From Halorubrum laminariae (GTDB lineage: Archaea > Halobacteriota > Halobacteria > Halobacteriales > Haloferacaceae), in NCBI RefSeq assembly GCF_024494655.1, contig NZ_JANHDL010000019.1, positions 1-35,910 of the forward strand: a stretch of DNA of 35,910 bases, written 5' to 3'. Shown piece after piece: positions 23,789-31,907 of the stretch. The number at the start of each line of letters is the position of its first letter. The stretch's first letter is position 1. Position numbers and translations under genes: made by a program. Under the pieces are notes generated by a model. That model was given only the letters and a program-made list of their open reading frames with translations, was not told the origin of the DNA and ran no database searches.

Positions 23789-26649
23789 TAGCGATCACCG
23801 CCCCGAATCGTGGCGGAGTACTGCATCTGGTCGGGTGCCTGTTCGGTTTGGACTGCGTGTGTCGGAGTGTACATTGTCTGTTGGAGTGTCGGCGTCGCGT
23901 CTGGTCGCCAGAGCCACCAGCTAGAGGTTACTCGTTCAGCTGTCGGGTGGAGACCGGTGTGTCTGCATAGTTGGTTCAACCAGGCGTGTGGCTGGCGTGT
24001 GTTCACCGGAACGGGTTGCGATGCGCTGTAGGCGGTGCATACTGGTGGTCCTGACACGGCCGTGCCGTGTGCACTCCACCACACCGATGCGGGCAGTGGT
24101 TCGACCTGCCTCTCCGGGGTCACTGTTGGCGTTACCGTCCATTTCTGGCGTGAACTGGCCGGGGCAGACCGCACTCGGCAGCAGTCTGCAATCGTCTCGA
24201 TGTGCCGGTCGTAGCTACTCCCGGAGATCCCCGCTCGCTCTATCAGTTCACTTCGACCGCACGGCTCAGCTGCTTGAAGGAGCGTCGCGTACAGCTTGGT
24301 TGCCGTCGGCGGGAGATCCGGGCGGAACCGACCGGCTGGAAGCTGTGCTGCGGCCCGTTCAACGGCGTCGCTATCGGGGACGCCACCCGTTTGTGTGATA
24401 GCCCGCAGAAGACTCTCTGCGGCGTCGTACGGCGACGCCCGGGCTGGTGACTCCGACGGGCCGAACGACCGGAGACAGCGCCGGACGAGCCGCCGGCGAG
24501 TGCTGGCAGCCCACTCGGTGTCGGTGGTGGCTGCAATGTCGTCGACGACATCGCGGATGGCGCTGTAGGTGGTTCCATCACGGACCGCGATCGCAAGTTC
24601 CGGTGCGGCTTCAGTCCCGTCGGCGATCGGCTCGCGAACCGCATCGCTGGTTGCATCCAACACTTCCGTGAGTGTCGGCTGTAACGCGGTCATCGTCGGT
24701 CCCGCAAGCACCCACGAAGCAGTCATCTCCACCGTGGCACCCTCTTCAACCTCGTACGGGAGCCGTCGCTTCAGCTTCGACGGGCGCGTTTCAAACAGCA
24801 TCCGATACCCCGAGTGAACGCCATAGACGGTCTGTTTCGGCACCGTGTGTCGGAGGAATGCACAGAAGTCGTGCCGTCGATTGTCGTCGGTGGCGAGCGA
24901 CGCCGTATCCGGGACCCGGAGCGTGATCGTGAGATCGATGCCCGCAGCGTGGTACAGATGGGTGGCCGTCGCAACCAGCCCGTGGAGGTCTTCGAACAGC
25001 GAGCCACGGGCGACTGTGTCGCTACTTCCAACCAGGCGAGCAAGCCGAGCGAGGTGTCCGTCGCGAACGGTTGTGACACGCTCCCGCCAGGTGTCGTAGT
25101 GCTCCTCACTCTCGCTGAACCAGCCGACTTGGTGACCACGGCGAAGCGTTCGTCCCGGATCGTGATCCGTGACACCGTCGTGGATCGACGCGAACTCACG
25201 ACCAACTCGGGATGGCGTGAGGATCTTACTCAGCGCTTTGTCGCTGAGTAAGGCAGCTGCGAGACGTCCCAACGTGGCGAGGGGCCCACCCCACTGGGCA
25301 ACGACGACCGCCTCGTTGGTGTGGTGGCTCAGGTACGCGACCCGGCCGTCGTCGAACGGTGTGAGGTGGTCGTCGACGAGTGTGACCCCGTCGCCGCGGG
25401 CTGCGGCGGCAAATCGCTGGTGGATCGACTGGGTGTCGAGGGATCCATCCGGTGGCTGTAGCCATTGGACGTACTCGGCCTCGCCGTCTGGGTCACCGGT
25501 TGCTGCGACCCACTCATCGATTGGGGTGGGTGTGTCCTCTCCATGGTCCTCCCGGCGGGGGGACACTGTACTTGTGGACTCGTGAGGGGTCTCGGTAAGA
25601 CCCGTATCGAGTCGGCGCTGATTCGGGTGCACAAGCTCGTCGTCTGCGTCGAGAAACTGGGTGACCGCCGTTTCGCCGCGTTCGGAGAGCCGAACCGTGT
25701 TGTGCTGACCGCGACGGTCGACGGTGACGAGGCCACGGTTTTCAAGATCGAGGACGTACCGACTGACGGTCCCCGCTTCGATGCCGATTGCGTGATCGTG
25801 TTCGAGATCCTGGTAGCGTCGGCCATGCGTGGCAGTGAGGTTGCCGAGAAGCCGCCGTTTCCCCGGCGTTGCGGCGAGGCCATCGAGTGCCGTCCACGCC
25901 GGGTGTGCGTCTGTGGGCGCTTCCTGGTTGCGACTGCGGCGGCCACCTCGACGGGACCGATCCCGGTCGGCAGTAAGATCGAGGTGGATCGCACTCCACC
26001 GTGGGTAGCGACGCGTCAGTTCACGCTGGAGTGCTGGCGACGCGACGACGCGCACGTCGAAGCCGTCGCCGAGGACGGCGATCGCCGCGAGCGCGCGAAC
26101 GCCCGTCCGGCGATCTGTGAGCTCCGTCCATGCTTCTCCGTCGAGTAGCAAGGTGAGCGGCTGCGGGTCGTCGTCGAGGTCGCGATGGAGCGCAACTGGC
26201 CCCTTCGTGAGCGCGCCAAGGTCGCCGTTGACCGGGCCACGACCGGTGCCCACCGATTCGACAGTGTCGATGAGGTCGGCGTAGCGCTCTTGGTGGTACG
26301 CCGACACCGCGTCGGGATCGCCGTCGACGTACGTGAGCGCAAGCGCCGTGATCGCACGTGTGTAGGCGACCGCCTCGGCGGTGTCGTCGCTCCACGTGTC
26401 CGTGGTGGTGGTCCACTCTGGGTGTATCGCAGAGAGGATCGCCGAGCTTGCCCGAAACGGGTCATCGCTGGTGGCGTGCTGGCGGACTGTCTGTTGACTT
26501 CGTGGCCGGAGGGCAGTGAGTAGCTCCGGGATCCACTCGGTCAGCCGTGGTGAGACCGCTGAACAGACGATCCCGTCGGTGGACGTGTCGGAGCCGCTGG
26601 TGATGAGCCGGACCCCTCGCTCAGCGGCCGCGGATTGGCGTGTCGTCAC
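23788..26649 (-). CDS. 953-aa protein with two winged-helix domains, unknown function
   Basis: Starts with GTG (TTRQSAAAERGVRLITSGSDTS). A first winged helix lies at about 280-340: KRRLLGNLTATHGRRYQDLE, then GIEAGTVSRYVLDLENRGLVTV and a wing. A second lies at about 805-845 (TATKLYATLLQAAEPCGRSELIERAGISGSS...HIETIA). Between is an extended region without motifs, and the C-terminus has a Trp-rich part (WWLWRPDATP). There is no Walker A. It could be a DNA-binding control or targeting subunit of the operon, or a plasmid replication protein; I cannot decide. Codons are coupled to the nuclease gene behind it. Confidence 0.65.
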   Translation of the reverse strand: MTTRQSAAAERGVRLITSGSDTSTDGIVCSAVSPRLTEWIPELLTALRPRSQQTVRQHATSDDPFRASSAILSAIHPEWTTTTDTWSDDTAEAVAYTRAITALALTYVDGDPDAVSAYHQERYADLIDTVESVGTGRGPVNGDLGALTKGPVALHRDLDDDPQPLTLLLDGEAWTELTDRRTGVRALAAIAVLGDGFDVRVVASPALQRELTRRYPRWSAIHLDLTADRDRSRRGGRRSRNQEAPTDAHPAWTALDGLAATPGKRRLLGNLTATHGRRYQDLEHDHAIGIEAGTVSRYVLDLENRGLVTVDRRGQHNTVRLSERGETAVTQFLDADDELVHPNQRRLDTGLTETPHESTSTVSPRREDHGEDTPTPIDEWVAATGDPDGEAEYVQWLQPPDGSLDTQSIHQRFAAAARGDGVTLVDDHLTPFDDGRVAYLSHHTNEAVVVAQWGGPLATLGRLAAALLSDKALSKILTPSRVGREFASIHDGVTDHDPGRTLRRGHQVGWFSESEEHYDTWRERVTTVRDGHLARLARLVGSSDTVARGSLFEDLHGLVATATHLYHAAGIDLTITLRVPDTASLATDDNRRHDFCAFLRHTVPKQTVYGVHSGYRMLFETRPSKLKRRLPYEVEEGATVEMTASWVLAGPTMTALQPTLTEVLDATSDAVREPIADGTEAAPELAIAVRDGTTYSAIRDVVDDIAATTDTEWAASTRRRLVRRCLRSFGPSESPARASPYDAAESLLRAITQTGGVPDSDAVERAAAQLPAGRFRPDLPPTATKLYATLLQAAEPCGRSELIERAGISGSSYDRHIETIADCCRVRSAPASSRQKWTVTPTVTPERQVEPLPASVWWSAHGTAVSGPPVCTAYSASQPVPVNTRQPHAWLNQLCRHTGLHPTAERVTSSWWLWRPDATPTLQQTMYTPTHAVQTEQAPDQMQYSATIRGGDR

Positions 26650-26714
26650 CAGTGATCACCGCAGTAGGGGGTGGGTTCCTCGCAGTGAACTGCGGCTGGT
26701 GCGGCGAGTCTCCA

Positions 26715-27188
26715 TCACTCGTGGCCCCCATGGGGTCGCCCGCCATCAGATCGGGCACGATCCCGGATCGCGGTCAGCAACGGCGTTGGCTCCTGCTGTC
26801 TCACGTGTTCGGGCTCGCGATCGGTGGGTGTGTCTGGATGGACGTGTGGATCAGCTGTCGTCGTCGGGCTGGTGACGACGACAGTCGGATCGAGGAGGAC
26901 GTACGACGTCGATTGCCTTTGGGCATCTGCACACGTCCCGATGTGTCCCGTGACGACGTGTTCGCGAACGCCACGTGTGAAGACGGTCGGGTGTGTGTGG
27001 CGGTCGTTTTTGCACATGAGGTAGCCAATCTCGTAGGCAGGTTCGCCTGCCGCCCGGTAGGCGTATGCGGTGACGTCGTCGCCCTCGTGGAGGGATCGCC
27101 CACAGACTTGGCACGCGAGGTACTCAGTGTCGAGGGAGATGCGTGCGAGTTGGTGGCTGTCTGTGAGTAGTGGGTGGCCGCTGGTCAT
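26715..27188 (-). CDS. 157-aa Cys/His-containing protein of unknown function
   Basis: Starts MTSGHPLLTDSHQLARISLD. The motif C-x2-C (YLACQVCGRSLHEGDD) followed about 30 residues later by LMCKNDRHTH could bind zinc. The C-terminal half is low-complexity (Thr/Pro/His) and probably disordered. The start ATGA overlaps the stop codon of the truncated regulator upstream; 65 bases separate it from the 953-aa gene. Function unknown; zinc-ribbon DNA or RNA binding is plausible. Confidence 0.55.
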   Translation of the reverse strand: MTSGHPLLTDSHQLARISLDTEYLACQVCGRSLHEGDDVTAYAYRAAGEPAYEIGYLMCKNDRHTHPTVFTRGVREHVVTGHIGTCADAQRQSTSYVLLDPTVVVTSPTTTADPHVHPDTPTDREPEHVRQQEPTPLLTAIRDRARSDGGRPHGGHE

Positions 27189-27410
27189 TGGTTCTGCCCC
27201 TCCGCAGTGGTGTCGCTACGGTGGCCAGCTTGCCACGCCTGCCGGGCAGATAGCGCGCGGCGAGATTTCTCGGTGAGGGTGTACTCGATGGTGTACAGAT
27301 CGTGAGCCTGCTTGGTGACGAGATCGCGGTCGAGGAGGTCGTCGAGTGTCTCACAGAAACAGCCGTGTTCGATCGGCGTGGTGTAGTAGTCGTTGAGCGC
27401 CTTCTTCAGG
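27184..27410 (-). pseudogene. 5'-truncated winged-helix regulator (PadR/PhiH1-repressor-like)
   Basis: The minus-strand frame ending at TGA 27184-27186 reads LKKALNDYYTTPIEHGCF, then ETLDDLLDRDLVTKQAHDLY and YTLTEKSRRALSARQ. This is the C-terminal part of a haloarchaeal PadR-like winged helix (pattern 'hG.lY..LD.Lv..gLv.k....r...Y.lT..G'). The frame breaks near 27411, where an IS200/IS605-like relic begins, so N-terminus and promoter are lost. It was probably the regulator at the head of the operon. Confidence 0.6.
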
Positions 27411-27803
27411 CAAGAACAGAGTGATTCTGCCTTGTCCTACGATGGCGGCCTGCCCGCCCAAAGCAATCAAACAATAATCGGAATCAGTCGATGACCGGCG
27501 AATCCTCACAGGGTTCGACTGGAGTTGACTGTTGGAAGCAGACAAAAGTAACTCTGAGTCCATCGAAGTCTGCCGGACTCCCCGAGGCACAAACAACTCT
27601 GGGAGTCTGAATACGACGGAGGATAGGAGTACCGGGGGCTTGGCACTCCCAACAGTCCAACCCGCCTTAGACCATGAGCATCCCTACGGATTCTCACTGT
27701 TTGGATGCCCGGTAGGACTGTGAACCTGAAATCTCCAACGCTCAGGATTCCTCCGCGTTCACGCGGAGGAGGATGTCAACTGCTGCTGGACAACCTCGCG
27801 TGA
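27411..27803 (+). mobile_element. IS200/IS605-type 3'-end relic
   Basis: The region ends with a perfect hairpin at 27750-27769 (CCTCCGCG-TTCA-CGCGGAGG) and the tail AGGATGTCAAC, like other such ends in this window. Upstream, a plus frame from about 27515 to 27602 reads STGVDCWKQTKVTLSPSKSAGL and stops; it may be the remnant of a TnpB tail. No full transposase is present. The rest of the stretch carries no gene. Confidence 0.4.
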
Positions 27804-28682
27804 ATGTGTCGACGACAGGGAGCCCTAACACCAACCCAAACAGTGGAGATCGCCATACTCTCTGGGGTAGTTGGGGTCCTCGTCACTGTTCATTTCTTCC
27901 TCCCTGAAGCACTCCGCTCGCAGTTCCTGTTCACGTACGGCGAGCCCACTGTTGTCTCAGCGTGGACTGCGGCGGTCCTCCACGATAGCGTTTCACATCT
28001 AGCGTCTAGCGTAACGTGGTACGTGCTCGTGATGGGAGCGGCGTACGCACTCACTACAACGTGGGAGCGTCGACGTCCGTTCTGGCTTGCTGTAGTCGGG
28101 TGTCTTGTGCTCGCACCCCCGATTACAAAACTCGGTGACTACTGGCTGCTGAAGGTCCAGTGGAATCTCGTTGCGGACGCGACGACGGCACGCGGATTTT
28201 CTGGGGTCGTGAGCGCGTTTGGTGGACTGCTATACGTCTCACTGGCACGCACAGCGACCGCTGGGTATGGCTACGACGCCGGCGTGGCGACGACTGGAAC
28301 AATTGTTCTCGGAGCGCTCTCCGCGCTCGCATTCACGTCTGCTGTGTTGTCTCCGTCTGTAGCTGTCGTCCTTTGTGCGATTGTTGCCTTCACGATCGGA
28401 ATCGGGATTGTCAGAAACAGGCCTAAAATCCCGACGTGGCGGGAATGGACTAGGTCACAGCGTGATAGACTCCTGCCTATCGTAGTTGGCTGTGTGGTAG
28501 TGGTTGTACTCCTTTCGCAGCTATTCCAAGTCCAACTGGATGAAACGGGGCGATTTGTCAGCGTAATCGCTCATGGAACAGGGTTTGCGACCGGCATGAT
28601 CGTTACTGTACTCGTGCTCATCGCAGAGTACGTCGGCCAGCGATCGACTGAGAAACCAGAACAGCCTCGGGACATCACCTGA
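27804..28682 (+). CDS. rhomboid-like intramembrane serine protease
   Basis: A 292-residue protein with six to seven membrane helices. The likely catalytic Ser133 lies in ARGFSGVVSAFGG (the GxSG motif), and His257 in SVIAHGTGFATGM matches the H-x2-G/A-x3-G of the last catalytic helix. An early helix contains VLHDSVSHLASS, corresponding to the H...H..N-like motif, with Asn replaced. It would cleave membrane proteins inside the bilayer. The ATG at 27804 lies 34 bases past the IS-type hairpin; an internal GTG at 27843 is a possible alternative. Not clearly in an operon. Confidence 0.75.
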   Translation: MCRRQGALTPTQTVEIAILSGVVGVLVTVHFFLPEALRSQFLFTYGEPTVVSAWTAAVLHDSVSHLASSVTWYVLVMGAAYALTTTWERRRPFWLAVVGCLVLAPPITKLGDYWLLKVQWNLVADATTARGFSGVVSAFGGLLYVSLARTATAGYGYDAGVATTGTIVLGALSALAFTSAVLSPSVAVVLCAIVAFTIGIGIVRNRPKIPTWREWTRSQRDRLLPIVVGCVVVVVLLSQLFQVQLDETGRFVSVIAHGTGFATGMIVTVLVLIAEYVGQRSTEKPEQPRDIT

Positions 28683-28687
28683 GTGAT

Positions 28688-28987
28688 CTACGAATCATCC
28701 TCCGAAGGCGGGCGTTTTGAGAGCCGATCAAATCGGTTCTGTGCTGCCTCTGATCGCTTTGTGGTTCGCTCGGGTTCATACTGCGCTGTATCCAGATCGC
28801 CGTCGACAACGGTGACTGTGAGAATCGCATCGGCGTGTTTCCCGTCCTCAGGGAGCCGATCAGCTTCCAAGACGGCATTCCCTACCTCCTCGCCGTCTCG
28901 TTCGAAAAACACGGTGGCTAACCCATCTTCGATTGAGTCCACTACGGCGGTGTATTCGCCGTCGTCGAGGGCAGCTAGATCGGTCAT
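28688..28987 (-). CDS. DUF3006 family protein
   Basis: A 99-residue acidic protein (MTDLAALDDGEYTAVVDSIEDGLATVFFE). The 'YTAVVDxIEDGxAxxxxE..G' beginning fits DUF3006, a small beta-rich family often found next to ComEC-type metallo-beta-lactamases, as here. It overlaps the upstream gene by four bases (ATGA), so they are co-translated. Function unknown. The end is Arg/Lys-rich. Confidence 0.8.
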   Translation of the reverse strand: MTDLAALDDGEYTAVVDSIEDGLATVFFERDGEEVGNAVLEADRLPEDGKHADAILTVTVVDGDLDTAQYEPERTTKRSEAAQNRFDRLSKRPPSEDDS

Positions 28988-30414
28988 GAATATGTCTCCT
29001 CTAGGACATGCTCCCCGTTAGCAGTACTGACGATCACGGTGTCCCCGCCGTTGTTCCAAATCGGTGAGCCAGAACCCCAGTACAACTCAGTAGTTGTACT
29101 CGTTCCACTTCCCGTATGAAGTGTCACTGTTTCATCAGCAGCAAGCTCGAACCCCTCGGGAACAGTGTACCTCTGGCCTGCTTCGTCTTCGATCGTCCAG
29201 CCAGACAGATCCAGCGTCTCGTTACCGGTGTTCTCGAAGACGACGTATTCATCATTGAGATTGTCTCGGTCATCACCAGTTGCGTCCGCGTGGATTTCGC
29301 CGACTGTCAGGCCGGCTTCAGCTGCCGTCTCATCAGTCTCACTGTCCGTGTCATCGGGAGTGTCGCTGCTCCCGGTGTCGATACTGGTTGTCCCATCGCT
29401 CTCAATGCGGGCCCGGTCACTAACAGCGTCAGACGCTCCAACGTCGATCGGATCGCCCTCACGGAGCGTACTCGGATCTGTCGGGGCGTCTCGCTGGGTT
29501 TGGACAGTAACGTTCTGTCCGTCGCTAGTCAAGACGATGTTGCCGTGCGTGGCGGTCCAATACGCTGGGAGTGATCGCTCAGAGAATCGTTCGAGGACCT
29601 CCTCGTGGGGATGTCCGTACTGGGAATCATACGCGCTCGAAATAACGACTGCTCGGGGATCGACCGCATCAAGAAATGCTCCACCTGATGAACTCGCAGA
29701 GCCGTGGTGGCCGGCTTTCAGAATTGTCGACTCCAGCTCTGACCCGTATTCGTCGACGAGATATGCTTCCTGATCGTCTTCGGCATCGCCTGAGAGCAGG
29801 AAACTCGTGTCGCCGTGGGTGAGCTTGAGGACAATGCTGTTCTCGTTGCGATCTTCGTTTTCGAGGTACGGGTCCGGTGGGCCGAGGACATCGACGTCGA
29901 CGTCGCCAAAGTCGATCGTGTCGCCGTCGCGCGTTTCGTACAGTGTCACGTCGTGTGTCTCGATCGCGTCAAGATACTTGGCGTAGGTCTGTGAGCTTGA
30001 CGCGATGCCGGGGTCGTACACCGCGCCGATCCCGTTGGCTTCTGTTTCGTAGTACTCGATGATCGCAGCGTTTCCACCGATGTGATCCGCGTCACTGTGC
30101 GATGTTACGAGGTGGTCGATCCGTGAGATGTCGTGGCGTTGGAGATACGCTAGTACGTGCTCGCCGTCGTCGTTATAGTGGCCTGTGTCGACGAGCATCG
30201 TGTCGCCGTTCGGGCTCGTGATGAGCGTGCTGACTGATTGACCGACGTTGATGTAATGGACCTCAACACTCCCGTTGGTTGTGACGGTTGACGACCCGTT
30301 GGCTGGTTCCGAATCAGCAGGAGTTGGGTCACCAGATATCCCACCTGCACATCCGGCGAGGACAACTATCCCGGCGATGATGAGGAGTGTAGCAAGTTTT
30401 CGTGGCGGTTCCAT
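28984..30414 (-). CDS. secreted metallo-beta-lactamase (ComEC-like) lipoprotein with lamin-tail domain
   Basis: A 476-residue protein from ATG at 30414 (MEPPRKLATLLIIAGIVVLAGC); an in-frame GTG lies at 30420. The lipobox LAGC gives a lipid-anchored Cys22. The hydrolase domain (about 52-300) has the metal motif HSDADHIGG, DTGHYNDDG, a later LSGDAEDDQ and KAGHHGS, as in ComEC/Rec2-type hydrolases. An acidic Thr/Ser linker (about 320-370) leads to a C-terminal lamin-tail domain (NDEYVVFENTGNETLDLSGWTIEDEAG). It probably acts on extracellular nucleic acids or phosphoesters at the cell surface. It forms an operon with the DUF3006 gene. Confidence 0.85.
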   Translation of the reverse strand: MEPPRKLATLLIIAGIVVLAGCAGGISGDPTPADSEPANGSSTVTTNGSVEVHYINVGQSVSTLITSPNGDTMLVDTGHYNDDGEHVLAYLQRHDISRIDHLVTSHSDADHIGGNAAIIEYYETEANGIGAVYDPGIASSSQTYAKYLDAIETHDVTLYETRDGDTIDFGDVDVDVLGPPDPYLENEDRNENSIVLKLTHGDTSFLLSGDAEDDQEAYLVDEYGSELESTILKAGHHGSASSSGGAFLDAVDPRAVVISSAYDSQYGHPHEEVLERFSERSLPAYWTATHGNIVLTSDGQNVTVQTQRDAPTDPSTLREGDPIDVGASDAVSDRARIESDGTTSIDTGSSDTPDDTDSETDETAAEAGLTVGEIHADATGDDRDNLNDEYVVFENTGNETLDLSGWTIEDEAGQRYTVPEGFELAADETVTLHTGSGTSTTTELYWGSGSPIWNNGGDTVIVSTANGEHVLEETYS

Positions 30415-30496
30415 GATCACAGTCGTCGCTAGTGGTGTGTAAAGCTACGCGACTCTACCGAGTCGGCCTAGGTGTTAGTTAGGAGTAGAAGGAGTC

Positions 30497-30565
30497 GTCT
30501 CTGCTGAAATCCTATTCTTCAGATATATTCTCGCCTGAAACGTCTGGTCGCTGAAAAGGCGTATT
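30497..30565. repeat. solo left end of the IS/MITE family, copy 4
   Basis: GTCTCTGCTGAAATCCT followed by ATTCTTCAGATATATTC. The similarity to the end at 233-300 continues for about 60 bases (…CTGAAACGTCTGGTCGCTGAA). There is no matching right end nearby. It lies just upstream of the truncated glpA, so this block may have been moved by recombination between such repeats. Confidence 0.5.
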
Positions 30566-30619
30566 GATCGCCGACATCTTCCTAATCGGCGTTGGACAGA
30601 TAAGCGCCCAAACCAATAT

Positions 30620-31846
30620 ATGACAGTGACAGAATCAACTACGGTACTCGTCGTCGGCGGCGGAGCAACCGGCACAGGCATCGCTCGGGACCTCTCGCTT
30701 CGGGGCGTCGACGTGACGCTCGTCGAGCGAGGCGGACTCTCCAGTGGAACCTCGGGGCGTTCACACGGACTCCTGCACAGCGGCGCACGCTATGCCGAGA
30801 CCGACCGAACCGGTGCCGAGGAGTGTATCGAGGAGAACGAAGTGCTCCGGTCGATTGCCGGTGAGTGTATCCGGGACACCGGCGGACTGTTCGTCCAACT
30901 CGAAGGGGACGACGCGGAGTACTTCCAGAAGAAGCGGGCGGCCTGCGAGGAGATCGGTATCGAGACGGAACTGCTCGATGCCGATGAGGCCCGGGACCAC
31001 GTCCCCGAACTATCGCCGGACCTCAAGCGAGCAATGTGGGTCCCCGACGGCGCGATTTATCCCTCGCGACTCGGGGCGGCCAACGCCGCGGACGCCGAGG
31101 AACATAATGCAACAATCCATCCGCACGCGCCTCTCGAAGCGGTGACCGTCGAGGACGGCCGGATATCCGAGGCCAGACTTGGCGGAGACGTGGCTGGAAC
31201 GATCGAACCGGAACACGTCGTCAACGCGGCGGGGGCGTGGGCCGGACAGGTGGCTGCCCTTGCAGGTGTAGATGTCAACATGGCTCCCTCTCGGGGCGTG
31301 ATGGTATCTGTGGAGTACGGCGATCTGGAGCCGGTATTGAACCGCTGTCGAGACCCCGACGACGGTGACATCGTCGTGCCCCACGACGACGAGGCAGTGC
31401 TCGGGACAACGAGCGTCACAGTCTCTGACCCCGACGATTACGAGAAGGCCGAGTGGGAGGTCGAAAAGTCCATCGAGGAGTGTGCAGATATGTTACCGCT
31501 GGTCACTGACGCTCCGACCGTCCGGCAGTGGTGGGGCGTCAGACCGCTGTACGCTCCCGACGAGGGCAAGAAAGACAGGCGAGGTATCTCGCGGGGCTAC
31601 TTCACGCTGGATCACGCTGAAGACGGCGTCGAAAACTTCACCAGTATCGTCGGCGGGAAACTGACGACCTACCGACTAATGGCCGAGAAGACAGCCGACC
31701 ACGTCTGTGAGAAACTCGGCGTTGACGCCGACTGCGAGACGGCGACGCGGCCGCTGCTCGGCGCGGAAGATGGCGATCGGCTGGACGAACTGGTCGAACG
31801 CTACGACGGACAGGGACCGACCGACATGGATGTCGTCGCGCAGTGA
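30620..31846 (+). CDS. glpA: anaerobic-type glycerol-3-phosphate dehydrogenase subunit A, 3'-truncated
   Basis: A 408-residue FAD enzyme oxidising glycerol-3-phosphate to dihydroxyacetone phosphate. The N-terminal nucleotide-binding motif is VLVVGGGATGTGIARDLS, followed by GGLSSGTSGRSHGLLHSGARYAE, the signature of this family. WWGVRPLYAP and TSIVGGKLTTYRLMAEKTADHVCEKLG are also typical. Haloarchaeal GlpA is usually about 550-590 residues; here the protein stops at residue 408 and lacks the C-terminal Cys-rich [2Fe-2S] (BFD-like) domain. No glpB or glpC follows. It is either a fragment or a reduced enzyme. Confidence 0.85.
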   Translation: MTVTESTTVLVVGGGATGTGIARDLSLRGVDVTLVERGGLSSGTSGRSHGLLHSGARYAETDRTGAEECIEENEVLRSIAGECIRDTGGLFVQLEGDDAEYFQKKRAACEEIGIETELLDADEARDHVPELSPDLKRAMWVPDGAIYPSRLGAANAADAEEHNATIHPHAPLEAVTVEDGRISEARLGGDVAGTIEPEHVVNAAGAWAGQVAALAGVDVNMAPSRGVMVSVEYGDLEPVLNRCRDPDDGDIVVPHDDEAVLGTTSVTVSDPDDYEKAEWEVEKSIEECADMLPLVTDAPTVRQWWGVRPLYAPDEGKKDRRGISRGYFTLDHAEDGVENFTSIVGGKLTTYRLMAEKTADHVCEKLGVDADCETATRPLLGAEDGDRLDELVERYDGQGPTDMDVVAQ

Positions 31847-31907
31847 GGGTGACAGAGGTCGTTTCGCGAGCTCCGTCTGTCCTGATTACTACCCCACCCC
31901 CCACTTT

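Noticed and set aside
23788..26649. Naming the 953-aa protein RepH or another plasmid replication protein
   Set aside because: Size and plasmid context would allow it, but no motif supports it and it sits inside a helicase-nuclease operon.
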